Assembly (NCBI GenBank): GCA_947383685.1
Contig: CANDEE010000016.1
Span: forward strand, 1 to 30,126
Reading direction: 5' to 3'
From: an uncultured Pseudoflavonifractor sp.
Lineage (GTDB): Bacteria; Bacillota; Clostridia; Oscillospirales; Oscillospiraceae
Length of the DNA: 30,126 nt
The position numbers and the translations under genes are program-made. Under the pieces are notes generated by a model that was not told the DNA's origin, ran no database searches, and worked only from the letters and a program-made list of their open reading frames with translations. This document shows, one piece after another, positions 29,772 through 30,126 of this stretch; positions within the stretch are counted from its first letter, which is position 1; each line of letters opens with the position of its first letter.

Positions 29772-30126
29772 TCCTCGTCCTCCGCCGTAATGGCAATGTG
29801 CAGCTCGTCCAGTTGGGCCTGGGTCACCTTGCTGGGGGCGTCCATCATCAGGTCCTGGGCGTTCTTGTTCATGGGGAAGGGGATGATCTCCCGGATGGAG
29901 TCCTCTCCCGCCAGCAGCATGACCATCCGGTCTACGCCGGGGGCAATGCCTGCGTGGGGGGGTGCACCGTAGGTAAAGGCGTTATACATGGCGGGGAACT
30001 TCTTCCGCACGTCCTCCTCCTCCAGACCCACCATCCAGAAGACCTTTATCATGATCTCCGGGTCATGGTTTCGCACCGCGCCGGAGGAGAGCTCCACGCC
30101 GTTGCACACCAGGTCGTACTGGTCGG
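29768..30126 (-). CDS. aspS: Aspartyl-tRNA synthetase, C-terminal part (cut by window edge)
   Basis: The last 118 residues of a class II aminoacyl-tRNA synthetase for aspartate. The frame runs on to the right edge (YDLVCNGVELSSGAVRNHDP). Class II motif 3 is visible as GAPPHAGIAPGVDRMVMLLAG, whose Arg binds ATP. IREIIPFPMNKNAQDLMMDAP is typical of bacterial-type AspRS. Shortened C-terminal tail ends DEE. Bacterial AspRS is the only fit. Its stop overlaps the downstream transglutaminase-like gene. Whether it is the discriminating or non-discriminating type cannot be seen here. Confidence 0.96.
   Translation of the reverse strand, partial: DQYDLVCNGVELSSGAVRNHDPEIMIKVFWMVGLEEEDVRKKFPAMYNAFTYGAPPHAGIAPGVDRMVMLLAGEDSIREIIPFPMNKNAQDLMMDAPSKVTQAQLDELHIAITAEDEE

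Noticed and set aside
1..30126. tRNA, rRNA, CRISPR arrays, insertion sequences or prophage genes
   Set aside because: I looked for cloverleaf tails, repeat-spacer patterns and transposase motifs by eye and saw none.

Overview
The window is the chromosomal replication-origin region of a GC-rich, spore-forming Clostridia-type Firmicute. The gut Oscillospiraceae (Flavonifractor/Pseudoflavonifractor-like) are the best guess, from gene order, protein style and GC content; this is inference and no database search was possible. The oriC landmarks are unmistakable. dnaA, dnaN, an S4-domain yaaA, recF, remB and gyrB lie on the minus strand. rpmH, rnpA, yidD, yidC and khpB/jag diverge from them on the plus strand. 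Spore formation is suggested by a PdaB-type polysaccharide deacetylase and a YtvI-like membrane protein.

Layout: 1-6.0 kb is the replication-initiation operon (dnaA to gyrB). It is interrupted between recF and remB by three coupled genes for small, unrecognised membrane proteins. A multi-hairpin repeat-like element lies before gyrB. DnaA-box clusters flank dnaA on both sides (bipartite origin), and a candidate unwinding element lies on the dnaN side. 6.2-9.3 kb is the L34 / RNase P protein / YidD / YidC / KhpB operon with a perfect promoter and a terminator. 9.4-17.2 kb is all minus strand: an HtrA protease, a YtvI/AI-2E-family membrane protein, the darA-holB-ricT cluster, a LysM-G5-M23 cell-wall hydrolase with a candidate WalR-like promoter, and lexA with an SOS box over its promoter. 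17.3-21.6 kb is a MarR-regulated heterodimeric ABC exporter operon with a perfect tandem operator-like repeat. 21.7-25.6 kb holds an SDR oxidoreductase, a DEAD-box helicase with a long basic tail and structured leader, a divergent shikimate-kinase-like protein and a ribbon-helix-helix regulator. 25.6-30.1 kb holds an unlisted 58-residue gene, pdaB, a TPP riboswitch controlling thiT and a Cof-type HAD phosphatase, a transglutaminase-like protein and the 3' end of aspS.

Most of the window is housekeeping. The least explained parts are the small-membrane-protein trio inside the dnaA operon, the HAD phosphatase under the TPP riboswitch, the shikimate-kinase homologue lacking key substrate residues, the duplicated WAWK insertion in one ABC subunit, the transglutaminase-like gene coupled to aspS, and several clear regulatory sites. 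No tRNA, rRNA, CRISPR array, insertion sequence or prophage gene was seen. Both ends cut genes (gyrB and aspS).
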